64,000 nt of DNA, taken from positions 372,001 to 436,000 of the forward strand of contig NZ_RJVJ01000001.1 in the NCBI RefSeq assembly GCF_003751605.1, in the 5' to 3' direction. Each line of letters opens with the position of its first letter. Position 1 is the first letter of the stretch. A model generated the notes under the pieces. The model made no database searches. It saw only the letters and a list, made by a program, of their open reading frames with translations, and was not told the origin of the DNA. This stretch comes from Kitasatospora cineracea (lineage in GTDB: Bacteria > Actinomycetota > Actinomycetes > Streptomycetales > Streptomycetaceae). Below, in pieces: positions 34,064 to 43,871 of this stretch. Made by a program: the position numbers and the translations under genes.

Positions 34064-37000
34064 CTACCTATTCCCGATCAGAAGATCGCTCAACTCCTTT
34101 CGGCCGGGAAGTCCTGACGGGGTTTCGATCCGGCCCGAACGCACGTAGCAGAACGAGGCGGTGACCTGCTCCACCGGAACGCCCGCCTGCTCGGCCCAGG
34201 CCAGCCGGTAGACCGCGAGCTGCAGCGGGTCGCCGGAGTCCTCCCGGCCGGTCTTCCAGTCCACCACCTCGTAGCGCGGTGACCCTGCGCCACCGCCCGC
34301 GTCCCGGTAGACCGCGTCGATCCGGCCGCGCACCACCCGTCCCGCGAGCACCAGTTGGAACGGCGCCTCGACCCGGTGCGGGGTGCGGCGGGCGTAGGGG
34401 CCGCGCAGGAACGCCTCCTTGAGCCGCTCCAGGTCGCGCTCGTCCTCGATCTCCTCGGCGTCCAGGCCGGGCAGCGCGTCGGGGCCGAGCAGCAGCGGCT
34501 GGTCGTAGCGGGACTGCACCCAGGCGTGGAAGCGGGTGCCGCGGCGGGCGGCGGGCGCGGGCGGGCGGGGCATCGGGCGGGCCAGGTCGCGGGCGAAGCC
34601 GTCGGGGTCGGCGGCCAGCCGCATCAGCTGGGTGGCGGACAGCGAGGCGGGCAGGGCGACGTCCCGGGTGGTGCGCCGGGAGCGCTCCAGCTCGCCGAGC
34701 AGGGCGGTCAGGTCGCGGTCCCAGGAGGCCACCAGCCGCTGGTCCTCGACGGCCATCGGCTCGGCCTCCGGTGCGGGGGCGCCGGCCAGCCGCTGCCGCA
34801 CCACCCGGGCGACCCGGCGGCGGGCGTGCTGGGCGGCCGGGTCGAGCGGCAGCGGCCAGGGGGTCTCCACCGAGACGTCGAACGCCGGGTTCTGCTCCTC
34901 CGGTCCGGGCTCGGCCGCCCAGTGCTCGATCTCGCCGCCGCCGTCGGGGCGTTCGCAGTGCGCGCGCAGCTGCAGCAGGAAGTCGGACGGCCCGCGGCGG
35001 CGCTTCTGGGACGGCCCCCACCAGTGCCCGGAGGCCAGCAGCAGCGAGCGCGGCCGGGTGAACGCGACGTAGCCGAGCCGGAGTTCCTCGACCTCGCCGT
35101 GCTGCGCCATCTCCTTCTTGAACGCGCCGATGCCCTTGGCGTTCCAGGCCGGGTCGCCGGGCAGCGTGGCGGCGTCGCCGCGCAGGGCGTGCGGCAGCAC
35201 CCGGCGGGTGGAGGTCCAGCGCTCGCGCCCCTGGCCGGACGGGAACCCGCCCTTGACCAGGCCGGGGACGGCGACCACGTCCCACTCCAGGCCCTTGGAC
35301 TTGTGCGCGGTCAGCACCTTGACGGTGTCCTCGCCGCCGGGCAGCCCGGCGTCCAGGCCGCGCTCGTACTCCTGGGCGGCCCGCAGGAAGCCCAGGAAGG
35401 CGGCCAGGCCGGGATCGCCGTCCAGGTCGGCGAAGGAGGCGGCGATGTCCAGGAAGGAGTGCAGCGTCTCGCGGCGGCGGGCGGCCAGCGCCAGCGGGGA
35501 GGCGGAGAGTTCGACCTCCAGGCCGGTGACGGTGAGCACCCGGTGCAGGACGTCCATCAGCGGTTCGGCCAGGGCCCGGCGCAGTTCGCGGATCTCCCGG
35601 GCGAACCGGGCGAACCGCACCCGGGCCTCGGGCGAGAACGGCAGGTCGTCGGGCTGGTCGGCGTCGACGAAGGTCTCCAGCGCGTCGGCCAGCGAGACCA
35701 CCTCGGTCGGGTCGGTCTCGGCGACGGCGGCGCTCAGGGCGTCCTGCTCGCCGGGGCGGGCGGTGCGGACGAGTTCGGCGGCCCGGCGGCCGAGCAGGGC
35801 CAGGTCGCGCGGGCCGGTGCGCCAGCGCGGGCCGATCAGCAGTCGGACCAGGGCGGCGTTGGCGGTCGGGTCCTGGAGCACCTCGCAGACCGCCACCAGG
35901 TCGGCCACCTCGGGGAGTTGGAGCAGCCCGCCGAGGCCGACCACCTCGACCGGGACCTGCCGGGCGACCAGCGCGGCGTGGATGTCGGGGAAGGAGCTGC
36001 CGGCCCGGCAGAGCACGGCGATCCGGCCGGGCGCGGTGCCGGTGCGCACCTGGTGGGCGATCGAGTCGGCCAGCCAGTCGACCTCCTCGGCGTGGGTGGG
36101 CAGCAGCGCGACGCGGGCGTAGCCGTCGCGTTCGGCGCCGGGGGCGGGGCGCAGCGCCTCCACGCCCTCGTGCATGGCGCGCAGCGGGGCGGCGAGGCGG
36201 TTGGCGAAGTCGAGCAGCCGGCCGCCGCTGCGGCGGTTCTCGCTGAGCGCGAAGCGGTGCGCCGGGCTGCCGTCGGCGCGCGGGAAGTGCCGGGGGAAGT
36301 CGTCCAGGTTGGCGACCGAGGCGCCGCGCCAGCCGTAGATCGCCTGGCAGGGGTCGCCGACCGCGGTGACCGGGTGCCCGGCGCCGCCGCCGAACAGGCC
36401 CGCCAGCATGAGGCGTTGGGCCACCGAGGTGTCCTGGTACTCGTCCAGCAGCACCACCCGGTACTGCTCGCGCAGCAGCCTGCCGACCTCGGGGCGCTGG
36501 GTGGCGAGCCGGGCGGAGGCGGCGATCTGGTCGCCGAAGTCGAGCAGGCCGAGCTTCTGCTTGCGGGCCCGGTAGTCCTCGACCAGGTGCAGCAGTTCCT
36601 GTCGGCCGCGGGCGGCCTTCGGGACGGCCCGCAGGTCCTCGTTGGTGAGCTTGACGGTGGCCAGCCGGTCAAGCAACTCCTCGTCGTACGAACGCAGTTG
36701 CGAGGGATCGACCAGGTGCTCGGCGAGTTCGGAGTCCAGCGCGACGATCTCGGCGACCAGCGAGCTGAAGGTGCCGGTGAGCGCCGGGAACGGGCCGCGG
36801 GCCTGGCGCAGGACCCGGGCGGCGAGCTGGAAGCGGGTGGCGTCGGCGAGCAGCCGGACGTCGGGCTCTATGCCCAGGCGCAGGCCGTGCTCCTTCAGCA
36901 GCGTCCCGGCGAAGGCGTGGTAGGTGGAGATCTGCGGCTCGCCGAGGGCGTCCTCGTCCTGCTCGCGGACCTCGGCGCGCAGCAGGGCGGCCCGGACGCG

Positions 37001-37249
37001 TTCGGCGAGCTCCCCGGCCGCCTTGTTGGTGAAGGTCAGGCCGAGCACCTGCTCGGGGCGCACCGCGCCGGAGCCGACCAGCCAGACCACCCGGGCGGCC
37101 ATCACGGTGGTCTTGCCGGAGCCCGCGCCGGCCACGATCACGCCGGGTTCCATGGGCGCGCCGATGGCCGCCAACTGCTCGTCGTTGAACGGGATCTGGA
37201 GCAGTTCGCGGAGCTGGGCCGGGTGCTGCAGCGGTTCAGTCGACGACAT
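34064..37249 (-). CDS. adnB: AdnB-type helicase-nuclease subunit
   Basis: This 1061-residue protein joins an SF1 UvrD-like motor to a C-terminal RecB-type nuclease. Motor motifs include GAGSGKTT, LTFTNKAAGEL, LLDEYQDTSVAQR, GDPCQAIYGWRGA, LTAHKSKGLEWDVV and YVAFTRPRS. The nuclease has RGRIDAVYRD and VVDWKTGRED (about 997-1004). With the preceding gene it should form the AdnAB heterodimer, which resects double-strand breaks in actinobacteria in place of RecBCD or AddAB. It overlaps the upstream adnA gene by 14 bases, so translation is coupled. Naming of A and B follows gene order in mycobacteria. Confidence 0.93.
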   Translation of the reverse strand: MSSTEPLQHPAQLRELLQIPFNDEQLAAIGAPMEPGVIVAGAGSGKTTVMAARVVWLVGSGAVRPEQVLGLTFTNKAAGELAERVRAALLRAEVREQDEDALGEPQISTYHAFAGTLLKEHGLRLGIEPDVRLLADATRFQLAARVLRQARGPFPALTGTFSSLVAEIVALDSELAEHLVDPSQLRSYDEELLDRLATVKLTNEDLRAVPKAARGRQELLHLVEDYRARKQKLGLLDFGDQIAASARLATQRPEVGRLLREQYRVVLLDEYQDTSVAQRLMLAGLFGGGAGHPVTAVGDPCQAIYGWRGASVANLDDFPRHFPRADGSPAHRFALSENRRSGGRLLDFANRLAAPLRAMHEGVEALRPAPGAERDGYARVALLPTHAEEVDWLADSIAHQVRTGTAPGRIAVLCRAGSSFPDIHAALVARQVPVEVVGLGGLLQLPEVADLVAVCEVLQDPTANAALVRLLIGPRWRTGPRDLALLGRRAAELVRTARPGEQDALSAAVAETDPTEVVSLADALETFVDADQPDDLPFSPEARVRFARFAREIRELRRALAEPLMDVLHRVLTVTGLEVELSASPLALAARRRETLHSFLDIAASFADLDGDPGLAAFLGFLRAAQEYERGLDAGLPGGEDTVKVLTAHKSKGLEWDVVAVPGLVKGGFPSGQGRERWTSTRRVLPHALRGDAATLPGDPAWNAKGIGAFKKEMAQHGEVEELRLGYVAFTRPRSLLLASGHWWGPSQKRRRGPSDFLLQLRAHCERPDGGGEIEHWAAEPGPEEQNPAFDVSVETPWPLPLDPAAQHARRRVARVVRQRLAGAPAPEAEPMAVEDQRLVASWDRDLTALLGELERSRRTTRDVALPASLSATQLMRLAADPDGFARDLARPMPRPPAPAARRGTRFHAWVQSRYDQPLLLGPDALPGLDAEEIEDERDLERLKEAFLRGPYARRTPHRVEAPFQLVLAGRVVRGRIDAVYRDAGGGAGSPRYEVVDWKTGREDSGDPLQLAVYRLAWAEQAGVPVEQVTASFCYVRSGRIETPSGLPGRKELSDLLIGNR

Positions 37250-40200
37250 GCCGGCCGTCCCGCTGCGCGGAGCAGCTGCCGCGGAACGCGCAGCGCCCGC
37301 AGCGCTCGCCCGCGGTGGGGGTGAACCTCTCGGCGAGCACCTTGCCCGCGGTCTCCACCAGCAGGCCCTCGATCCAGGGGGTGCTCTCCTCGGGCAGCTG
37401 CCGCTGCACCTTGGGGGCCTCGGGGTCCTTCCGGTCCGGCTCGCGCAGGTGCACCAGTTCGGCCCCGCCGGGGGTGGCGCCGTCCGCGAAGCCGGGCAGC
37501 GCGTCGAGCGCGCCGCGGCTCACCGCGAGCTGGTAGACGGCGAGTTGGCGGTTCTCGGGCAGCGAGCTGTTGGGCGGCGGGGTCTTGCCGGTCTTGAAGT
37601 CGACGACGTACGCCCGGCCCGCGGCGTCGGCCTCGACCCGGTCCATCGAGCCGCGCAGGCGCACCGCGACGCCGCCGACGTCCAGGGTCAGGTCGAAGCC
37701 GTGCTCGGTGGCGACGGTGGCGCGTTCGCGCTCCAGCACGTGCCAGCGCAGGAAGCGCTCCAGGGCGTCGCGGGCCTCGCCCTTCTCCTGGGTGGACTTC
37801 CACGGCGCGTCGAAGGCGAGGGCGTCCCAGACGGTGTCCAGGCGCTCCATCAGCACGGCCAGGTCGGCGGGGGTGCGGCCGGAGCCGACCTCGTCGGCGA
37901 GGGCGTGCACCACGTTGCCGAAGCCCTGGGCGGCGGAGGCGGTGGTGCCGGCCTTGACGTCCTTCTCCAGGAACCACTGCAGCGCGCAGGACTCCAGCTG
38001 CTCCAGGCCGCTGCCGGAGAGTCGGACGGGCTGCTCGGGCTCGCGCAGCGGCTGCGGGGCGGCGGTCGGGTCGTCCAGGCCCCACCACTGGTCGGGGTGG
38101 GCGGCGGGGACCAGCGGGCGGCCGTCCTCGTCGAGCGCGGCGGCCAGGGTGGCGAGGCGTTCGGCGGCGGCCCGGCGCAGCTGCGGGGAGCGGTCCGGGT
38201 CGACGGTGACGGCGCGCAGTTCGGCGACCAGCGCGGGCACCGACAGCGGGCGGCGCGGCCGGGAGGTGACGTCGGCGACCTTGACCCGGGGGACGCGCTC
38301 CAGCACCTTGCCGGTGCGGGGGTCGACGGTCTCCCGGTAGAGCTCGCGCAGGAACCGGGAGGGCTCGTCGCCGTCCTCGGCGGGCGCCTTGACCGCGGTG
38401 ACCACCAGCCGGTCCTTGGCCCGGGTCGCGGCGACGTAGAACAGCCGGCGCTCCTCGGCGAGCAGCGCGGCCGCCGACAGCGGTTCGGCGAGGCCGTCGC
38501 GGCCGATCCGGTCGGCCTCCAGCAGCGAGCCGCGGCGGCGCAGGTCGGGCCAGAGGCCCTCCTGGACGCCGGTGACGACGACCAGCCGCCACTCCAGGCC
38601 CTTGGAGCGGTGCGCGGTCATCAGCCGGACGGCGTCGGGGCGCACGGCGCGCACGTGCAGGGTGTCGGCGGCGATGTCCTGGGCCTCGACCTCGGCGAGC
38701 AGGTCGAGGGCGCCGCGGTGGCCGGTGACCCGCTCCTCGGCGCGGGCGGCGGTCTCGAACAGCGCGCACAGCGCGTCCAGGTCCCGGTCGGCGTTGCGCC
38801 CGGCGGGGCCGCCGCGCAGCGCGGCCCGCTCCAGGCGTTCGCGCCAGCGCCGGGAGCCGTCCCACAGCTCCCACAGCGCGTCCTCGGCGCTCGCCCCGCC
38901 GGCCAGCAGTTCGCGGACCTTGCGCAGCAGCGTGCCCAGCTCGTGGGCGCGGCGCCCGTACGGGGTGTCCAGCAGGGCGAGCAGTTCGGGCTGCTCCAGG
39001 GCCTCGCGGATCAGCTCCTCGGCGGGCCGGACCACGCCGGGGGCGCCGTCGGCGGCCAGTGCCCGGCGCTCCTCCTCGCGCAGGGTGCGGCCCAGGCGGC
39101 GCAGGTCGGAGCCGTCGAGGGCGGCGAGCGGGCCGGTGAGCAGGGTGTGGGCGAGGTCTGCGGTGAGCGCGCCGGGGCCCTCGGCGCAGACCCGCAGGGC
39201 GAGCAGCAGCGGGACGACGGCGCTCTCCTCGCGCAGCGGCAGGTCGTCGCCGTCGATCTCCAGCGGGACGCCGGCGGCGGCCAGCGCGCGGCGCACCGCC
39301 GGTATGGTCCGGGAGCCGGCCCGGACCAGCACGGCCATCTCGCCCCAGGGGACGCCGTCCTCCAGGTGGGCGCGGCGCAGCAGGTCGGCGACCGAGTCGA
39401 GCTCGGTGCCGGGCGTCGGGTAGGTGTACACCTCGACGGCGCCGCCCTCCCGGGAGGGGAGCAGGGCGCGGTGCGCGGCGAGCTTGTCGGCGGGCAGCCG
39501 GCCCATCGGCATCCGGCGGGCCAGTTCGCGGGAGGCGGCCAGCAGCACCGCGCCGGAGCGCCGGGACACCCGCAGCACCTTGACCTCGGCGGGGCGGCCG
39601 TCGGCGTGCCGGAAGGCGTCGGGGAACTCCAGGATGCCGTTCACGTCGGCGCCGCGGAACGCGTAGATCGACTGGTCCGGGTCGCCGACCGCGACCAGGT
39701 CCCGGCCGCCGCCGGCCAGCCGCTGCAGCAGCCGGACCTGGGCGGGGTCGGTGTCCTGGTACTCGTCGACGAACACCGCGTCGTAGCGCTCGCGCAGCCC
39801 CGCGGCGACGTCCGCCCGCTCGGCGAGCAGCACGGCGCGGTGGACGAGCTCGGCGTAGTCGAGGACGCCGCGCAGGTCCAGCACGTCCAGGTACTCGGCC
39901 AGGAAGTGCGCGGCGGCGGCCCAGTCGGGCCGGTCCACGCCCGCCGCGAAGCGCTCCAGCTCGGCCTCGCCGAGGCCGAGCTCGCGGCTGCGGGCGAGCA
40001 CGGCGCGCACCTCGTCGGCGAAGCCGCGGGTGGTCAGGCAGGCCCGCAGGTCGAGCGGCCAGCTGATGGTGCCGACGCCCGCCTTCGCGTCCTCGGCGCC
40101 GCCCGCGAGCAGTTCGCGGACCATCACGTCCTGCTCGGGGCCGGAGAGCAGGCGCAGCGGCTCGGCGTACTCCTCGGGCGGCTGGTGGGCGCGCAGCAGG

Positions 40201-40508
40201 GCGTAGCAGAACGAGTGGAAGGTGGTGGCCTGCGGGGCGGTGGCGCCGATCCGGGCGGTCATCCGGTCGCGCAGCTCCATCGCGGCCTTGCGGCTGAAGG
40301 TCAGCACCAGCACGCGGTCGGGCGCGGTGCCGTCGGCGACCCGCCGGGCGACCGCCTCGACCAGGGTGGTGGTCTTGCCGGTGCCGGGCCCGGCGAGCAC
40401 CAGCAGCGGCCCCGAGGCGTGCTCGACGACCGCCTGCTGGAAGGCGTCCAGCTGCGGCGGGTCGGGCTGGGCGAGGGGGCTGCGCACCAGGCGGAACGGT
40501 GAGGTCAC
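37236..40508 (-). CDS. adnA: AdnA-type helicase-nuclease subunit with iron-sulfur cysteines
   Basis: The 1090-residue protein has an SF1 helicase motor (GPGTGKTTT, LTFSRKAAMEL, FVDEYQDTDPAQ, GDPDQSIYAFRGAD, MTAHRSKGLEWRLV, LFYVAATRAK) and a C-terminal RecB-like nuclease with GSMDRVEAD and VVDFKTGK (about 968-975). Cysteines C1070, C1073 and C1079 (RCGRCAFRGSC), with one further upstream Cys, form the AddB-like 4Fe-4S staple. The GTG start at 40508 has only a weak ribosome binding site. In S. coelicolor the counterpart pair is reported as essential or nearly so, from memory. Confidence 0.93.
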   Translation of the reverse strand: MTSPFRLVRSPLAQPDPPQLDAFQQAVVEHASGPLLVLAGPGTGKTTTLVEAVARRVADGTAPDRVLVLTFSRKAAMELRDRMTARIGATAPQATTFHSFCYALLRAHQPPEEYAEPLRLLSGPEQDVMVRELLAGGAEDAKAGVGTISWPLDLRACLTTRGFADEVRAVLARSRELGLGEAELERFAAGVDRPDWAAAAHFLAEYLDVLDLRGVLDYAELVHRAVLLAERADVAAGLRERYDAVFVDEYQDTDPAQVRLLQRLAGGGRDLVAVGDPDQSIYAFRGADVNGILEFPDAFRHADGRPAEVKVLRVSRRSGAVLLAASRELARRMPMGRLPADKLAAHRALLPSREGGAVEVYTYPTPGTELDSVADLLRRAHLEDGVPWGEMAVLVRAGSRTIPAVRRALAAAGVPLEIDGDDLPLREESAVVPLLLALRVCAEGPGALTADLAHTLLTGPLAALDGSDLRRLGRTLREEERRALAADGAPGVVRPAEELIREALEQPELLALLDTPYGRRAHELGTLLRKVRELLAGGASAEDALWELWDGSRRWRERLERAALRGGPAGRNADRDLDALCALFETAARAEERVTGHRGALDLLAEVEAQDIAADTLHVRAVRPDAVRLMTAHRSKGLEWRLVVVTGVQEGLWPDLRRRGSLLEADRIGRDGLAEPLSAAALLAEERRLFYVAATRAKDRLVVTAVKAPAEDGDEPSRFLRELYRETVDPRTGKVLERVPRVKVADVTSRPRRPLSVPALVAELRAVTVDPDRSPQLRRAAAERLATLAAALDEDGRPLVPAAHPDQWWGLDDPTAAPQPLREPEQPVRLSGSGLEQLESCALQWFLEKDVKAGTTASAAQGFGNVVHALADEVGSGRTPADLAVLMERLDTVWDALAFDAPWKSTQEKGEARDALERFLRWHVLERERATVATEHGFDLTLDVGGVAVRLRGSMDRVEADAAGRAYVVDFKTGKTPPPNSSLPENRQLAVYQLAVSRGALDALPGFADGATPGGAELVHLREPDRKDPEAPKVQRQLPEESTPWIEGLLVETAGKVLAERFTPTAGERCGRCAFRGSCSAQRDGRHVVD

Positions 40509-40557
40509 TGCGGTCCAGGGTCGTACGGCGGTTCAGCGGCGGGCCGGGGAGCGGGCC

Positions 40558-40629
40558 GGCCCTCTCCTCCGGATCCTGACGGATCGGCGCGCGGCGTCGG
40601 GCGCCCGGCAGGATCCGGAGGAGAGGGCC
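40558..40629 (-). terminator. Long 21-bp perfect inverted repeat between ATL and adnA
   Basis: Arms 40558-40578 and 40609-40629 are exact reverse complements across 21 bases with a 30-base loop. It follows the ATL stop codon (40688) and precedes the adnA start. The simplest reading is a strong terminator of the ATL gene; the length and perfection are unusual, and an operator or recombination role cannot be excluded. Confidence 0.65.
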
Positions 40630-40687
40630 TTGCCGCGACGAGCCTACGATCCTGCACCCACAGACCCCTCCGGCGCACATCGCCCGG

Positions 40688-41017
40688 TCAGGACGCCCCG
40701 TCCCAGCGGGCGGCCCGCAGGTCGACCCGGGGCTCGCCGCCGACGGTGCGCAGCGGGGTGCCCTCGGAACGGTACTCGGGCAGCGCCCGGTGCTCGTGGC
40801 CGGGCAGCGGCCGCCCGTCCGCCCGGATCACCCGCCACCAGGGCACCGGCGCCCCGTACAGCGCCATCACCCGGCCGACCTGCCGGGGTCCGCCGCGGCC
40901 CAGGTACTCGGCGACGTCCCCGTACGTCATGACCTTGCCGGGCGGGATGCGTTCGGCGAGGTCGAGCACGGCCTCGGCGTACGGCGGGATCTCGGCGGCG
41001 TCCTCGGGCTCGGTCAT
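40688..41017 (-). CDS. Alkyltransferase-like (ATL) DNA repair protein without reactive cysteine
   Basis: The 109-residue protein is the DNA-binding domain of O6-alkylguanine-DNA alkyltransferase: PPGKVMTYGDVAEYLGRGGP (helix-turn-helix and arginine finger) and VPWWRVIRADGRP. The active-site PCHR of true methyltransferases is replaced by PWWR, so it cannot take the alkyl group. ATL proteins instead mark the lesion for nucleotide excision repair. The ATG at 41017 has a purine-rich GGAAG nine bases upstream. The mycobacterial counterpart by position is Rv3204. Confidence 0.92.
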   Translation of the reverse strand: MTEPEDAAEIPPYAEAVLDLAERIPPGKVMTYGDVAEYLGRGGPRQVGRVMALYGAPVPWWRVIRADGRPLPGHEHRALPEYRSEGTPLRTVGGEPRVDLRAARWDGAS

Positions 41018-41159
41018 CCGACGCATTCTTCCCCATCCGGTCGATTTCCAGCACCCCGTGCGGGCGACCCGGCGCGCGGGATGCCGCCCCTGGACCGCAC
41101 CCGGGTGGCGGGCATGGCAGCATCTTCGGGGCAGTGCGACACACGAGGACGAAGACCAG

Positions 41160-43862
41160 ATGACCGGGACGGCCGAATTGAACGTGGACGAGGGCTCCGA
41201 GCAGCCCGCCACCGACGGTTTCGCCGAACGGCCGGTCGACCTGCGCCACCGGGCGCGGGACGCGCACCACACGGGGGAGGAAGCGGTGGCCGCACAGCTG
41301 CCGCCGGACGGCGGGCCGGACCGGCCCCCGGACGGACCTGACGGGCCCTACGGGCCGGACGACACGCAGCCCGAGGAGCCGGCCGGCGAGTACCTGGCCG
41401 TCGACGAGCCGCTGCTCGCCCCGCGCGCGCACCGGCCGTCCGACCTGCTGCGGTTCCTGGCCGGGCTGTTCGGCATCATCGCGGTGTTCGTGCTGGCGCA
41501 GGTGGCGGTCTCCACCACCACCGGCATCGAGAACGACATCACGGTCAACGCCAACCGGATCCCCGGCGTGCTGTCCAAGATCTCCGCCCTGGTCTCCTCG
41601 ATCGCGGTGCTGACCGTGCCGCTGGCCTTCGCGGTCGAGCGGCTGATCAAGCGCGACGGCCTGCGGGTCGCCGACGGCGTGCTGGCCTCGGTGCTGGCGT
41701 ACGGCGTCTCGCTGGGCGTCGACTGGTGGGTGGCCGCCAGCGCGCCCGAGGAGATCCGCAACGCGCTGACCCAGAGCTCGCCCGGCAGCGACACCCTCAC
41801 CGACCCGGTGCACGGCTACCTGGCCCCGGTGATCGCCTACATGACGGCGGTCGGCATGTCGAGCCGCCCGCGCTGGCGGGTCGCCCTGTGGGTGGTGGTG
41901 ATCCTCTCCGGCGCCGCCGAGCTGATCAACGGCAACACCACCCCGCTCTCGCTGGTCCTCACCGTGCTGATCGGCTGGTCGGTGGCGTACGGCACGCTGT
42001 ACGCGATCGGCTCGCCGAACATCCGCCCCACCGGGCAGCACCTGATGATCGGCCTGCGCAAGGTCGGCTTCGTCCCGTCCGCCGCCCACCTGGCCCCGGC
42101 CGCGCCCGGCGGCACCCGCCGCTACCTGGTCACCCAGCAGACCGGGCCGCTGCTGGACGTGCACATCATCGACCGCGAGCAGCAGGCGTCCGGCTTCTTC
42201 TACCGCGCCTGGCGGCGGCTGCGGCTGCGCTCGGTCGCGGTCCGCCGCAGCCCCCAGTCGCTGCGCCAGGCCCTGGAGCAGGAGGCGCTGATCGCGTACG
42301 CGGCCGCCGCCTCCGGGGCCCGCGCCCCGCAGCTGGTGGCCACCTCCGAGCTCGGCCCGGACGCGGCGATCCTGGTCTACGAGAACGTGGCCGGCCGGAC
42401 CCTGGACGACCTCGCCGACCAGGAGGTCACCGACGCGGTGATGGCCTCGTTCTGGAAGTCCGTCTCCACCCTGCACGAGCGCCGGATCGCGCACCGCCGG
42501 CTCACCGGCGAGTCCCTGCTGGTGGTCGACGAGCAGACCGGCTGCCTGGTCAACCTCTCCGGCGGCGACATCGCGGCCGGCGACCTGACCCTGCGCATCG
42601 ACGTCGCCCAGCTGCTCACCACCTTCGCCCTGCGCACCGGCCCGGAGCGCGCGGTGGCCGTCGCCACCGCCGTCCTCGGCCCGACCCGGATCGCCGAGGC
42701 GCTGCCGCTGCTGCAGCCGGTCGGCCTGAGCCGGCAGACCCGCGGCGACCTGCAGCGGATGACCAAGGAGCGGAAGACCGCCGCGCAGGCGCTGGCGCTC
42801 AAGCAGGTCGCCGCCGGGGAGCGCACCCAGCAGCAGGCGGAGGAGGACATCGCCCGGGCCGGCGAGGACCTGCTGGCCCGGATCCGGGCGCAGATCCTGC
42901 AGATCGCCCCCGAGGCGCCGCTGGCCCCGGCCAAGCTGGAGCGGCTCAGGCCCAAGACGCTGATCATGGTGGTGGCGCTGGCCTTCGCCGCCTACCTGGC
43001 ACTGACCACCATCCGGCCGGACCAGTTCAAGGTCTCCCAGATGAACTGGGCCTGGGCCTCGGTCGCGCTGGCCGCCTCGGCGTTCTCGTACGTGGCCGCC
43101 GCGATGAGCCTGACCGGCTTCGTCCCGGAGAAGCTCCCGTTCTGGCGCACGGTGGCCGCCCAGCTGGCCGGCTCCTTCGTGAAGCTGGTCGCCCCGGCGG
43201 CGGTCGGCGGCATCGCGCTGAACACCCGCTACCTGCAGAAGGCCGGCATCCGCCCGGTGCAGGCCGTCGCCTCGGTCGGCGCCTCCCAGCTGGCCGGCCT
43301 CGGCGGGCACCTGCTGCTGCTGTTCGCCTTCGGCCTGATCACCGGCTCGCAGACCAACGGCGACCTCGGCGCGTCCCGGGCCGTCATCATCGGCGTCCTC
43401 ACCGCGGCCGTCCTCGCCCTGGTGGTGGCCGCGGTCGCCCCGCTGCGCCGCTTCGTGGTGACCCGGGTCCGCTCGCTGCTGTTCGGCGTGATCCCGCGGA
43501 TGCTCGACCTGATGCAGACCCCGCGCAAGCTGGTCACCGGCTTCGGCGGCATCCTCCTGCTGACGCTGTCCTTCACCGCCTGCCTGGACGCCTCGGTCCA
43601 CGCGTTCGGCGGCGGCGCCAACGTCACCTACGCGGCCGTCGCGGTGGTCTTCCTCACCGCGAACGCGGCCGGCTCGGCGATCCCCACCCCCGGCGGCATC
43701 GGCCCGGTCGAGATCGCCCTGATCACCGCCCTGACGGTGGCCGGCGTCCCGGCCACCGCCGCCACCCCCGCCGTCTTCCTCTACCGCCTGCTCACCTTCT
43801 GGCTCCCGGTCATCCCGGGCTGGGTCGCCTACAACGTGCTCCAGCGCAAAGGCGCCCTCTGA
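41160..43862 (+). CDS. Large UPF0104/LPG-synthase-like membrane protein with kinase-like segment
   Basis: The 900-residue protein has an acidic, proline-rich N-terminus (1-90), a first group of about six membrane helices (95-275), a cytoplasmic region (about 290-590) resembling a degenerate lipopolysaccharide-kinase-like or ABC1-like domain (LVYENVAGRTLDDLADQ, LHERRIAHRRLTGESLLVVD), then an eight-helix UPF0104/flippase block as in lysylphosphatidylglycerol synthase (residues about 605-890, with SFVKLVAPAAVGGIALNTRY and GSAIPTPGGIGPVEIALITA). The kinase segment lacks the standard HxD and DFG motifs. Its cargo is likely a lipid or lipid-linked glycan; this is an inference from the membrane domain. 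Divergent from the ATL gene. Confidence 0.85.
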   Translation: MTGTAELNVDEGSEQPATDGFAERPVDLRHRARDAHHTGEEAVAAQLPPDGGPDRPPDGPDGPYGPDDTQPEEPAGEYLAVDEPLLAPRAHRPSDLLRFLAGLFGIIAVFVLAQVAVSTTTGIENDITVNANRIPGVLSKISALVSSIAVLTVPLAFAVERLIKRDGLRVADGVLASVLAYGVSLGVDWWVAASAPEEIRNALTQSSPGSDTLTDPVHGYLAPVIAYMTAVGMSSRPRWRVALWVVVILSGAAELINGNTTPLSLVLTVLIGWSVAYGTLYAIGSPNIRPTGQHLMIGLRKVGFVPSAAHLAPAAPGGTRRYLVTQQTGPLLDVHIIDREQQASGFFYRAWRRLRLRSVAVRRSPQSLRQALEQEALIAYAAAASGARAPQLVATSELGPDAAILVYENVAGRTLDDLADQEVTDAVMASFWKSVSTLHERRIAHRRLTGESLLVVDEQTGCLVNLSGGDIAAGDLTLRIDVAQLLTTFALRTGPERAVAVATAVLGPTRIAEALPLLQPVGLSRQTRGDLQRMTKERKTAAQALALKQVAAGERTQQQAEEDIARAGEDLLARIRAQILQIAPEAPLAPAKLERLRPKTLIMVVALAFAAYLALTTIRPDQFKVSQMNWAWASVALAASAFSYVAAAMSLTGFVPEKLPFWRTVAAQLAGSFVKLVAPAAVGGIALNTRYLQKAGIRPVQAVASVGASQLAGLGGHLLLLFAFGLITGSQTNGDLGASRAVIIGVLTAAVLALVVAAVAPLRRFVVTRVRSLLFGVIPRMLDLMQTPRKLVTGFGGILLLTLSFTACLDASVHAFGGGANVTYAAVAVVFLTANAAGSAIPTPGGIGPVEIALITALTVAGVPATAATPAVFLYRLLTFWLPVIPGWVAYNVLQRKGAL

Positions 43863-43871
43863 GCGGGGGCG

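Noticed and set aside
36924..40502. 1192-codon rightward frame over adnA
   Set aside because: Antisense shadow of a well-supported helicase gene.
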